From contig USDU01000064.1 of the NCBI GenBank assembly GCA_900553635.1, forward strand, positions 1 to 11,312: a stretch of 11,312 nucleotides of DNA, in the 5' to 3' direction. The DNA comes from an uncultured Lachnospiraceae bacterium. GTDB lineage: Bacteria > Bacillota_A > Clostridia > Lachnospirales > Lachnospiraceae. Positions 5,315-11,312 of this stretch are shown here, piece by piece. The stretch's first letter is position 1. Each line of letters begins with the position of its first letter. A program made the position numbers and the translations under genes. The notes below the pieces were generated by a model that was not told the origin of the DNA, made no database searches, and saw only the letters and a program-made list of their open reading frames with translations.

Positions 5315-6458
5315 GAGACTGGAGCAGCTTTTAAAGCAGGCCCTTATTCCTGAAATTAAGGAGGACGATTTGAAAATGAAGAGAAAGATAAGAAGTTCAT
5401 CTGTAACTCATAAAACTGTTCCAAGAAGAACGATAAAAAATCGGAGGCACCTTCCGGCAGCAGTGGCTGTGGCAGCACTTCTCATAGCCTCATCTGTTAC
5501 TGTCTTTGCTGCCTGGCACTATCTCTCTGCCAGGGACGTGGCAATGGCCAATGCGGACGAGCAGCTGGCTTCGCATTTTGAGCAGAGCAATTGGCTTTCA
5601 GAATATGAGACACAGCACTGCAGTGATTATGATATCACACTTCTGGGTGTGGTCTCCGGCAACGAAATCTCCGAACATTTATCCAAGGATGATCAGGGCA
5701 ATGTGGATGGAGACAGGACCTATATTGCGGTAGCTATCGCCTACGCAGACGGAAAGCCCATGCCGGATGTGCAGAGCGACGACTTCGAGCGCACACAATT
5801 TTTTGTATCCCCCTATATTCATGGCCTCAACCCGGAAAAATATAATGCCTATACCTTAAGCGGCGGCGTTACCTGCTTTGTCTCAGACGGGATCCAGTAC
5901 CGGCTGGTGGAGACTGACAATGTGGAATACTTTGCGGACTGCGGCATTTATGTGGGAGTGTCCGATGGCGATACGTATAATAATCAGGCATACATCTATG
6001 ATACGGATACCGGTGAAATACTCAGGAGCGAGACCTATCAGGGGGTAAATGCCCTGTTTGACTTGCCGGTAAACACTGCAAAAGCAGATTCTGTAAAAGC
6101 TTCCGGAATTATCACCGACATCAATGATTCGGAATCGAACGGAGGATATCTTTGGATATTATCGGAGGGCGACCGGTGGCTCAACAGCCTTACGACGGAA
6201 AATATAAATGAAAAAGCCAAACCGGTGGAAGACTCCAGAAAAACCGTTACCGCAGAGGAATTTATCTTTGAGGAATCCGGAGAAACATTGGCTGACGCGG
6301 ATACGGCTGCTGCAATTATGAAAGAATATTTCCCGGACGGCGCCGGAATGAGTGTCATCATGGAAAAACATACGGCCGCCATGGACGATGCCTGGGTGGA
6401 GACCTATACGCTGAATCCGGACGGAACGATTACCTGTCTGAGATATGTTCCCAGATAG
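5304..6458 (+). CDS. Membrane-anchored probable anti-sigma factor
   Basis: A 384-residue protein with one transmembrane segment at about 50-70 (hydrophobic, after a Lys/Arg-rich stretch at 24-48). This leaves a short cytoplasmic N-terminus and an outside domain of about 310 residues. The outer part begins with WHYLSARDVA and has YDITLLGVVSGNEIS near 108-122. This resembles the DUF4179-type proteins found beside ECF sigma factors in Clostridia, although that family name is from memory. The N-terminus lacks the His-x3-Cys-x2-Cys zinc anti-sigma motif. It starts inside the sigma gene, with GGAGG at 5290-5294, nine bases before ATG 5304, so the two are coupled. Its probable role is to hold the sigma factor at the membrane until a signal reaches the outer domain. 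The role is inferred from context; direct evidence for sigma binding is absent. Confidence 0.75.
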   Translation: MNDERLEQLLKQALIPEIKEDDLKMKRKIRSSSVTHKTVPRRTIKNRRHLPAAVAVAALLIASSVTVFAAWHYLSARDVAMANADEQLASHFEQSNWLSEYETQHCSDYDITLLGVVSGNEISEHLSKDDQGNVDGDRTYIAVAIAYADGKPMPDVQSDDFERTQFFVSPYIHGLNPEKYNAYTLSGGVTCFVSDGIQYRLVETDNVEYFADCGIYVGVSDGDTYNNQAYIYDTDTGEILRSETYQGVNALFDLPVNTAKADSVKASGIITDINDSESNGGYLWILSEGDRWLNSLTTENINEKAKPVEDSRKTVTAEEFIFEESGETLADADTAAAIMKEYFPDGAGMSVIMEKHTAAMDDAWVETYTLNPDGTITCLRYVPR

Positions 6459-6513
6459 CGTCCTTTAAAAGTTGTAAGAAACCATATCGTATACACTGAG
6501 TTCTAACAGTAAA

Positions 6514-6555
6514 AAAACGGGTACAAGCCGGCAACGCTGGGTTTGAACCCGTTTT
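6514..6555 (+). terminator. Terminator after the sigma/anti-sigma pair
   Basis: AAAACGGGT (6514-6522) pairs with ACCCGTTTT (6547-6555), extended by CAA with TTG across an A-A mismatch. The final T-run serves the plus strand; the A-run on the left could also serve minus-strand readthrough. Confidence 0.8.
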
Positions 6556-6559
6556 CTCA

Positions 6560-6846
6560 ATTCATGGCGGTCAATCATGCTGCTTATAAGTATTTCTCAC
6601 GAAGATAGTCAGCCTGTTCCTGTGTGATTGCATTGCTCCATTGATTGGAATCTCTGTCAAAAGCTGAATGCAGTCTGATTCAGCAAAACTATTATCTATT
6701 TGATTATTGTGATGAAGTTCTAAAAAATATCGGAGAGATGATAGATATTGATTTTAGAAAACCCGCCAAATCTTGTATTTACTGGGTTTGACTGGTGTTT
6801 TGTATTTAGTTACCTGCAAAAGTTAGGATATATTTCCCATAAATTT
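6560..6846. other. AT-rich gene-poor stretch with two opposed short frames, possible gene remnants
   Basis: No complete gene is visible. On the minus strand, 6679-6584 reads as a 31-residue C-terminal-like tail ending SNAITQEQADYLREKYL then stop, with an upstream stop and no start. On the plus strand, 6645-6791 is an open frame (TTG start, 48 codons) containing QQNYYLFDYCDEVLKNIG and ending in a stop. Neither has a ribosome binding site. The two overlap on opposite strands at 6645-6679, so at most one is authentic there. Both have protein-like composition, consistent with debris of a deleted gene, but chance open frames are possible. Confidence 0.35.
6758..6789 (-). terminator. Weak terminator of the minus-strand membrane protein gene
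   Basis: AAACCC (6759-6764) pairs with GGGTTT (6784-6789), with AAAT/ATTT pairing inside. Read on the minus strand the hairpin ends in a GGGTTTT run. It is about 60 bases beyond the stop codon of the gene at 6847. The stem is short and interrupted. Confidence 0.4.
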
Positions 6847-7698
6847 TCAAGTCCAGTCCTCCATAACAGTCTCCCGCAAAGCTAGCGTTCCGCCGTGCTC
6901 GATTACATAATCCGCATATTCCCGTGCCTCTTCGACCTGTCCGATCTCTCGCAGATAAGTGCTGAGCATTCCGGCGAACATGACCTGCTCATAGGGGACG
7001 CGTGGCCGGGCGGTCTGAAGCCGTTTTACGGCCTGTTCCCGTCGGTCCTCCAGCCAGTCCAGCCGGGCCAGGAGGACTGTGCTTTGCTTCAGCGGTCGTC
7101 CGCCCTGGGTAAGAATACTGCGGTAGCGCTGGGCGTCCTGATCCTGATAAGCGTAATGAGCCTGGATGTTCAAGGAAAGCTGGCGGTATACCAGAGTGTT
7201 TTGCTTGGATGTCCAGCCATTTCTCATATAAAGCTCCGCTGTGTCCACCTGTCCGCAGGCTAGCAGCGCTTCTACATAAAGCTGCTCAAAGAAGCGCCGT
7301 TGTCGTCTGGCTACATTCCGAGCCTGCTTCTGATTTTTGTATATATCGTAGGGGACATATCGCGTTCCTTCATCGGCGATACGAAGGAGGCGCTTGGCGT
7401 CACAGTCCATATACAGAATATTCCGGAGTGCCTTAAAATTTTTCACCCCTGCAGCGCCGCCCCGGATCACAGCCAGCAGCCCGGAAACCAGAATAATCAG
7501 ATACATCAGCCAGTTTTTCTCCCAAAACCACCCGTCGACTCGATAAGTAAATCCGGCTGTCGTCACTGTCCGCGAAAACGGCGGTCCCAGCAACACACTC
7601 GTAAGCATCATCAGCACGATAATTGCCGCAAAGTACAAAGTTAGATTCTGACGCACAGCGCGTTTCACATTTTGATAATAGGTAGTCAGTTCAGTCAT
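6847..7698 (-). CDS. Two-TM membrane protein with TPR-like helical tail, unknown function
   Basis: A 283-residue protein that I do not recognise as a named family. A basic N-terminus (Lys12, Arg13, Arg16) is followed by a transmembrane segment at about 19-38, a roughly 25-residue loop rich in aromatic residues (DGWFWEKNW), and a second segment at about 62-78. From about 90 on it is soluble and helical, with Ala/Leu/Tyr-spaced stretches such as EQLYVEALLACGQVDTAELYM and EIGQVEEAREYADYVIEHG, reminiscent of tetratricopeptide repeats. The tail probably faces the cytoplasm and could bind a partner protein. The start is ATG 7698, which has AGGGTGAT just upstream; the in-frame GTG at 7707 overlaps that site and is less likely. 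It stands alone, divergent from the phosphofructokinase gene. Confidence 0.75.
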   Translation of the reverse strand: MTELTTYYQNVKRAVRQNLTLYFAAIIVLMMLTSVLLGPPFSRTVTTAGFTYRVDGWFWEKNWLMYLIILVSGLLAVIRGGAAGVKNFKALRNILYMDCDAKRLLRIADEGTRYVPYDIYKNQKQARNVARRQRRFFEQLYVEALLACGQVDTAELYMRNGWTSKQNTLVYRQLSLNIQAHYAYQDQDAQRYRSILTQGGRPLKQSTVLLARLDWLEDRREQAVKRLQTARPRVPYEQVMFAGMLSTYLREIGQVEEAREYADYVIEHGGTLALRETVMEDWT

Positions 7699-7731
7699 AA
7701 TTATCACCCTTTTTCGAAAGAATATAATTTA

Positions 7732-7737
7732 ATTATA
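7732..7737 (-). promoter_or_regulatory. Possible -10 element for the membrane protein gene
   Basis: The minus strand has a perfect TATAAT 33 bases upstream of ATG 7698. No good -35 lies at 16-18 bases; ATATTT is the best seen. The call is weak because the DNA is AT-rich. Confidence 0.35.
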
Positions 7738-7816
7738 ACGCATTTTCAGGAAGAAAATATGATTTTTCTCTTAAAAATTGGCATAAAAATCTGCCCGGGC
7801 GATCCGTCTCAACCCC

Positions 7817-7845
7817 TTGTGAGAATCCCCAATCTATGCTAAACT
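7817..7845 (+). promoter_or_regulatory. Promoter of the phosphofructokinase-dnaX-ybaB-recR unit
   Basis: TTGTGA (7817-7822) and TAAACT (7840-7845) have 17 bases between them. TG plus one base (7837-7839) precedes the -10 as an extended element. The predicted start is near 7852. Confidence 0.6.
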
Positions 7846-7858
7846 AACCATAAGTATT

Positions 7859-7902
7859 GCCATGCACCCTCAGCATCGGAGCACACACTACAGATGCATG
7901 GC
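7859..7902 (+). repeat. 8-bp inverted repeat in the phosphofructokinase leader
   Basis: GCCATGCA (7859-7866) is the exact reverse complement of TGCATGGC (7895-7902), with 28 bases between. It begins a few bases after the predicted transcription start and ends 18 bases before the ribosome binding site at 7920. It could be a leader stem or an operator. No terminator T-run follows it, and I do not recognise a riboswitch class. Confidence 0.45.
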
Positions 7903-7932
7903 GCGCAAATTAAATATATGGAGGCATGCAAT

Positions 7933-9006
7933 ATGAAAAGAATCGGAATGCTGACCAGCGGCGGAGATTGTCAGGCGCTGAATGCTACAATGCGTGGAAT
8001 CGTAAAGGGTGTATGCAACGCACTGGATGAGGTAGAGCTTTACGGCTTTGAGGAAGGCTATAAGGGCCTGATTTACGGAAATTACCGGATGCTGACCCCG
8101 AGAGATTTTTCGGGAATCCTGACCAAGGGCGGAACCATCCTGGGAAGCTCCCGCCAGCCCTTCAAAATGATGCGGGTGCCGGATGAAAACGGACTGGACA
8201 AGGTAGAGGCCATGAAGCATACCTACCATAAGCTGCGTCTGGACTGCCTGGTGATTCTGGGCGGAAACGGAACCCAGAAGACTGCCAACCTTCTTAGGGA
8301 GGAGGGCCTGAATATTATCCATATGCCGAAGACCATCGATAACGATATCTGGGGCACGGATATGACCTTTGGTTTTCAGAGCGCAGTGGATATCGCTACG
8401 GATTGCATCGACTGTATCCATACCACGGCAGCCTCCCACGGCCGTGTATTCATCGTGGAGGTTATGGGACACAAGGTAGGACAGCTGACCCTGCACGCAG
8501 GTATCGCCGGAGGAGCGGATATCATTCTGATTCCGGAGATCCCCTACAGCATCGACAGTATCTGCCAGGCCATAGAGGCCCGCAATAAGCAGAAGAAGGG
8601 CTTCACCATTCTGGCGGTGGCAGAGGGCGCGATTCCCAAGGAGCGCGCCGAAATGAGCAAGAAGGATTTGAAGAAATTCATGGAGACCTACAAGTATCCG
8701 ACCGTGTCCTACGAGATTGCGGCTCAGCTGACCGAGCGCTTAGGCACCGAGGTCCGCGTCACCGTTCCGGGCCACACCCAGCGGGGCGGAAGTCCCTGCC
8801 CCTACGACCGGGTCCTGTCCACCAGACTGGGCGCGGCTGCTGCACAGGCCATCGTAGACGACGCTTATGGATACATGATTGGTATTGTCAATGGGGAATG
8901 CCAGCGGATCCCGCTGGAGGAGTCCGCAGGCAAGCTGAAGTTTGTAGACCCGAATTCTTCCATTATATCAGAGGCGAAGATGATAGGCATCAGCTTCGGA
9001 GATTAA
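7933..9006 (+). CDS. pfkA: 6-phosphofructokinase (ATP or PPi donor unclear)
   Basis: It phosphorylates fructose 6-phosphate to fructose 1,6-bisphosphate in glycolysis. From ATG 7933 it is 357 residues, longer than the roughly 320 of E. coli or Bacillus PfkA. Visible are the N-terminal GMLTSGGDCQALNATMRG, KGGTILGSSR (65-74), GGNGTQ (110-115), PKTIDNDIWGTD (132-143) with catalytic-base Asp136 and Asp138, MGHKVGQLTLHAGIAGGAD, and PGHTQRGGSPCPYDR for sugar-phosphate binding. GGAGG at 7920-7924, 8 bases before ATG 7933, sets the start; the in-frame ATG at 7894 adds 13 residues without a site. Gly113 is typical of ATP enzymes and Lys133 of PPi enzymes, while the usual Asp before Gly113 is Asn. The donor is therefore ambiguous. 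It lies 22 bases upstream of dnaX, probably in one transcript. Confidence 0.93.
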   Translation: MKRIGMLTSGGDCQALNATMRGIVKGVCNALDEVELYGFEEGYKGLIYGNYRMLTPRDFSGILTKGGTILGSSRQPFKMMRVPDENGLDKVEAMKHTYHKLRLDCLVILGGNGTQKTANLLREEGLNIIHMPKTIDNDIWGTDMTFGFQSAVDIATDCIDCIHTTAASHGRVFIVEVMGHKVGQLTLHAGIAGGADIILIPEIPYSIDSICQAIEARNKQKKGFTILAVAEGAIPKERAEMSKKDLKKFMETYKYPTVSYEIAAQLTERLGTEVRVTVPGHTQRGGSPCPYDRVLSTRLGAAAAQAIVDDAYGYMIGIVNGECQRIPLEESAGKLKFVDPNSSIISEAKMIGISFGD

Positions 9007-9028
9007 AACAACAAAGGGGAATTGATAC

Positions 9029-10678
9029 ATGTCGTATATGGCCCTCTACCGGAAGTTTCGACCTACAGAGTTCAGTGACGTCCGGGGACAGGATCACATT
9101 GTAACCACACTGAAAAATCAAATCAATGCAGACAGAATCGGACATGCCTACCTGTTTTGCGGTACCCGCGGTACCGGAAAAACAACGGTTGCGAAGATCT
9201 TCGCCCGGGCGGTGAACTGTGAACACCCGGTGGATGGCAACCCCTGCGGAACGTGCGCGGCCTGCCGCTCTATAGCGGCAGGCACTTCCATGAATGTGAT
9301 AGAGATCGACGCCGCCTCCAACAACGGCGTGGACAACATCCGAGAGATCCGCGACGAGGTAGCCTACTCGCCCACCGAGGGTAAATACAAGGTCTATATC
9401 ATCGACGAGGTGCATATGCTCTCCATCGGAGCCTTTAACGCCCTCTTAAAGACCCTGGAAGAGCCGCCCTCTTACGTTATCTTCATTTTGGCGACCACCG
9501 AGGCCCACAAGATTCCGGTGACCATCCTGTCCCGGTGTCAGCGGTATGATTTCCGGCGCATCACGGCGGACACTATCACCGCGAGACTTCAGGAGCTGAC
9601 GGAGAAAGAGGGCGTGGAGACGGAGGAGAAAGCCCTGCGCTACATCGCCAAGGCGGCCGACGGCTCCATGCGAGACGCGTTAAGCCTCCTGGACCAGTGC
9701 ATCGCCTTCTACCTCGGGCAGAAGCTGACGTACGATAAAGTCCTTGAAGTTCTCGGAACTGTTGATACCGAAATCTTCAGCCAGATGCTCCGCACGATCC
9801 TCGCCGGGGATGTAACGGGAAGCATCCGCACGCTGGAAACCCTTTTAAACCGCGGAAAAGAGCTGGGACAGTTCGTTACCGACTTTACGTGGTATCTGCG
9901 GAATCTGCTGTTGGTAAAAAGCGCAGATGAAACCGAAGAACTGCTCGACGTCTCTACAGAAAACCTGAAGCTCTTAAAAGAAGAGAGCACGATGGTAGAC
10001 GATGAGACGCTGATCCACTATATCCGCGTTTTATCCGAGCTCTCCGGCCAGCTCCGCTATGCGGCGCAGAAGCGCGTGCTCGTTGAGGTGGCGCTCGTCA
10101 AACTCTGCAAACCGCAGATGGAGCAGAACCTCGAATCCGTGCTGGAGCGTCTTAGGATTCTCGAAGAAAAAATGGAGCGCGGAATCCCGATGATGGTGAC
10201 AAATGCACCGGGAGCAGGAAACGGCAGTGCAGGAGGCTCCGGAGCGGCCGGAGACGGCTATGCGTCGGCAGAAACACCGCAGAGTGCACCGGCACCAGTG
10301 AAAGCCGCACCGGCGGATTTACAGCGCATCAGCGCGTCCTGGAAGGCAATTGTCGGCCAGACAAGCGGCATGTTCCGCCAGTTTCTGCAGAGCGCCGTTC
10401 CGAAATACAACAGCGAGACGGGCGACGCCAAACTGTTTGTTGAGTTTGCAGACCAGCTCGCATCGATTTACGTTGAGCGGCCGGAGGCAGCCGATGAGAT
10501 CCGCACCATTATTGAACAGATGACTGGAAAAACCGTAGAGGTCCAGCTCATTTTAGCAGACCAGCATGCAAACGCCGCGCTCTCCACGATTTCCGTGGAT
10601 GATGCACTGACGCAGGCGATTCATGGAATCCCGGTCGAGGAGGACGACGAGAGCGACTTCGACGACGGGGAAGAATAG
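9029..10678 (+). CDS. dnaX: DNA polymerase III subunits gamma/tau
   Basis: The clamp-loader ATPase that opens the sliding clamp and organises the replisome. At 549 residues it is a full-length tau for Firmicutes. The N-terminus YRKFRPTEFSDVRGQD is diagnostic. Then come Walker A GTRGTGKT (45-52), zinc-binding Cys64, Cys73, Cys76 and Cys79, Walker B IIDEVH (124-129), sensor LATTE (154-158) and the SRC arginine finger (168-170). A Gly/Ala/Pro-rich linker at about 391-430 separates the C-terminal tau part, which ends in a strongly acidic tail. The start follows AAAGGGGA at 9013-9020. No classical slippery heptamer for programmed frameshifting is seen. Glutamate codon use changes from 14 GAG to 2 GAA before about 9700, to 17 GAG to 15 GAA after it (hand count). 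Confidence 0.96.
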   Translation: MSYMALYRKFRPTEFSDVRGQDHIVTTLKNQINADRIGHAYLFCGTRGTGKTTVAKIFARAVNCEHPVDGNPCGTCAACRSIAAGTSMNVIEIDAASNNGVDNIREIRDEVAYSPTEGKYKVYIIDEVHMLSIGAFNALLKTLEEPPSYVIFILATTEAHKIPVTILSRCQRYDFRRITADTITARLQELTEKEGVETEEKALRYIAKAADGSMRDALSLLDQCIAFYLGQKLTYDKVLEVLGTVDTEIFSQMLRTILAGDVTGSIRTLETLLNRGKELGQFVTDFTWYLRNLLLVKSADETEELLDVSTENLKLLKEESTMVDDETLIHYIRVLSELSGQLRYAAQKRVLVEVALVKLCKPQMEQNLESVLERLRILEEKMERGIPMMVTNAPGAGNGSAGGSGAAGDGYASAETPQSAPAPVKAAPADLQRISASWKAIVGQTSGMFRQFLQSAVPKYNSETGDAKLFVEFADQLASIYVERPEAADEIRTIIEQMTGKTVEVQLILADQHANAALSTISVDDALTQAIHGIPVEEDDESDFDDGEE

Positions 10679-10711
10679 ATTAAAAACAAATTTTTCAGGA
10701 GGATATTACCC

Positions 10712-11065
10712 ATGGCAAAAAGAGGAGGATTCCCGGGAGGAATGCCGGGCAACATGAACAATCTGATGAAGCAGGCGCAGAAAATGCAGAAGCAGATGGA
10801 AGAGAACCAGAAAGCACTGGAGGAGAAAGAGTTCACTGCGACAGCAGGCGGCGGAGCCGTAGAAGTAACCATTTCCGGTAAAAAAGAAGTAACCAAAGTT
10901 AAAATCAGCGAAGATGCCGTAGATCCGGACGACGTAGAAATGCTCGAGGATCTGATCATGGCAGCAACCAACGAAGCACTGCGCAAAGTTGAGGACGAGG
11001 CAGCCAAAGCTATGGGCAAACTCGCCGGCGGACTTGGCAGCATGGGCGGAGGATTCCCGTTCTGA
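10712..11065 (+). CDS. ybaB: Nucleoid-associated protein, YbaB/EbfC family
   Basis: A small DNA-binding protein of 117 residues (family about 100-115) that acts as a dimer and is thought to influence nucleoid structure, often linked to recombination. It has a Gly/Met-rich N-terminus ([11 protein letters not shown]), a Gln/Lys/Glu-rich helix ([20 protein letters not shown]), the core strands [20 protein letters not shown] and [20 protein letters not shown], and a Gly-rich end. AGGAGG at 10697-10702 stands 9 bases before the ATG. It sits between dnaX and recR, the conserved bacterial order, and its stop overlaps the recR start by one base. Confidence 0.95.
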   Translation: MAKRGGFPGGMPGNMNNLMKQAQKMQKQMEENQKALEEKEFTATAGGGAVEVTISGKKEVTKVKISEDAVDPDDVEMLEDLIMAATNEALRKVEDEAAKAMGKLAGGLGSMGGGFPF

Positions 11066-11312
11066 TGGATTACTACAGCGGATACATCAATCAGTTGATC
11101 GAGCAGCTGTCCCATCTGCCTGGCATCGGTGTGAAAACCGCACAGCGACTGGCCTTTCATATTATGAATATGCCGGCCGACCAGGCAAAACGGCTGGCCG
11201 ATTCGATCACAGAAGCAAAATCCCACGTCCAGTACTGCAAGTGCTGCCAGACCCTGACCGACAAAGAGCTGTGCCCGATCTGCGCAAATGTCAAGCGCGA
11301 CCACAGCGTGAT
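11065..11312 (+). CDS. recR: Recombination mediator RecR, N-terminal part (cut by window end)
   Basis: Only the first 82 codons are in the window. RecR works with RecO and RecF to load RecA at single-strand gaps. The helix-hairpin-helix LPGIGVKTAQRLAFHI (18-33) and the four-Cys zinc motif (Cys58, Cys61, Cys70, Cys73) are visible; the Toprim domain lies beyond the edge. The start codon overlaps the ybaB stop (TGATG), so translation is probably coupled. No break in frame is seen up to the edge. Confidence 0.95.
   Translation, partial: MDYYSGYINQLIEQLSHLPGIGVKTAQRLAFHIMNMPADQAKRLADSITEAKSHVQYCKCCQTLTDKELCPICANVKRDHSV

Noticed and set aside
7699..7707. GTG start at 7707 for the minus-strand membrane protein
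   Set aside because: The GTG overlaps the AGGGTGAT ribosome binding site that is well spaced for ATG 7698.
7894..7932. Longer phosphofructokinase start at ATG 7894
   Set aside because: The extra 13 residues precede the conserved MKRIGMLTSGGD start and lie in the inverted repeat; GGAGG at 7920 serves ATG 7933.
10150..10190. Possible dnaX programmed frameshift at the A6 run in GAAGAAAAAATGG
   Set aside because: In the zero frame the codons are GAA AAA ATG, which does not form an X-XXY-YYZ slippery heptamer, and no strong downstream hairpin was seen.
1..11312. CRISPR array, insertion sequence, prophage or defence system
   Set aside because: No regularly spaced repeats, transposase motifs, target-site duplications or phage genes are visible; most genes are core metabolism and DNA maintenance.

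Overview
The window looks like a chromosomal segment of a low-to-mid GC Gram-positive anaerobe. The best fit is Clostridia, probably Lachnospiraceae. This rests on strong AGGAGG-type ribosome binding sites, sigma-A-like promoters, a tRNA gene with no encoded CCA, the compact folE-HD-folP-folBK operon, and the order phosphofructokinase-dnaX-ybaB-recR. The family assignment is inference from gene content and order. No database search was possible.

Layout. (1) Positions 1-1230 hold a hairpin at the left edge, two tandem promoters and a monocistronic L-2-hydroxyacid (lactate-type) dehydrogenase ending in a terminator. (2) Positions 1360-4470 hold a promoter, a well-formed tetrahydrofolate (THF) riboswitch and then folE, an HD-domain phosphohydrolase, folP and a fused folB-folK. 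The operon ends in a long bidirectional terminator shared with a convergent tRNA-Ser(CGA) gene on the minus strand, which has its own promoter. (3) Positions 4775-6555 hold an ECF sigma factor overlapping a one-pass membrane protein, probably its anti-sigma factor, followed by a terminator. (4) Positions 6560-6846 are AT-rich DNA without a convincing gene; two short opposed reading frames there may be gene remnants. (5) Positions 6847-7698 (minus) encode a two-TM protein with a helical-repeat tail and no recognised function. (6) From 7817 to the right edge, an extended -10 promoter drives an atypical phosphofructokinase, then dnaX, ybaB and the start of recR.

The folate operon supplies GTP cyclohydrolase, dihydroneopterin aldolase, pterin pyrophosphokinase and dihydropteroate synthase, all under an RNA sensor of the pathway's end product. 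No recognisable gene is present for the dephosphorylation of dihydroneopterin triphosphate. The HD-domain hydrolase sits exactly where that activity would be expected, and this is the most interesting functional hypothesis in the window. Other points of interest are the mixed ATP/PPi signature in the phosphofructokinase, altered specificity positions in the lactate-dehydrogenase-like enzyme, and a mismatch in the anticodon stem of tRNA-Ser.
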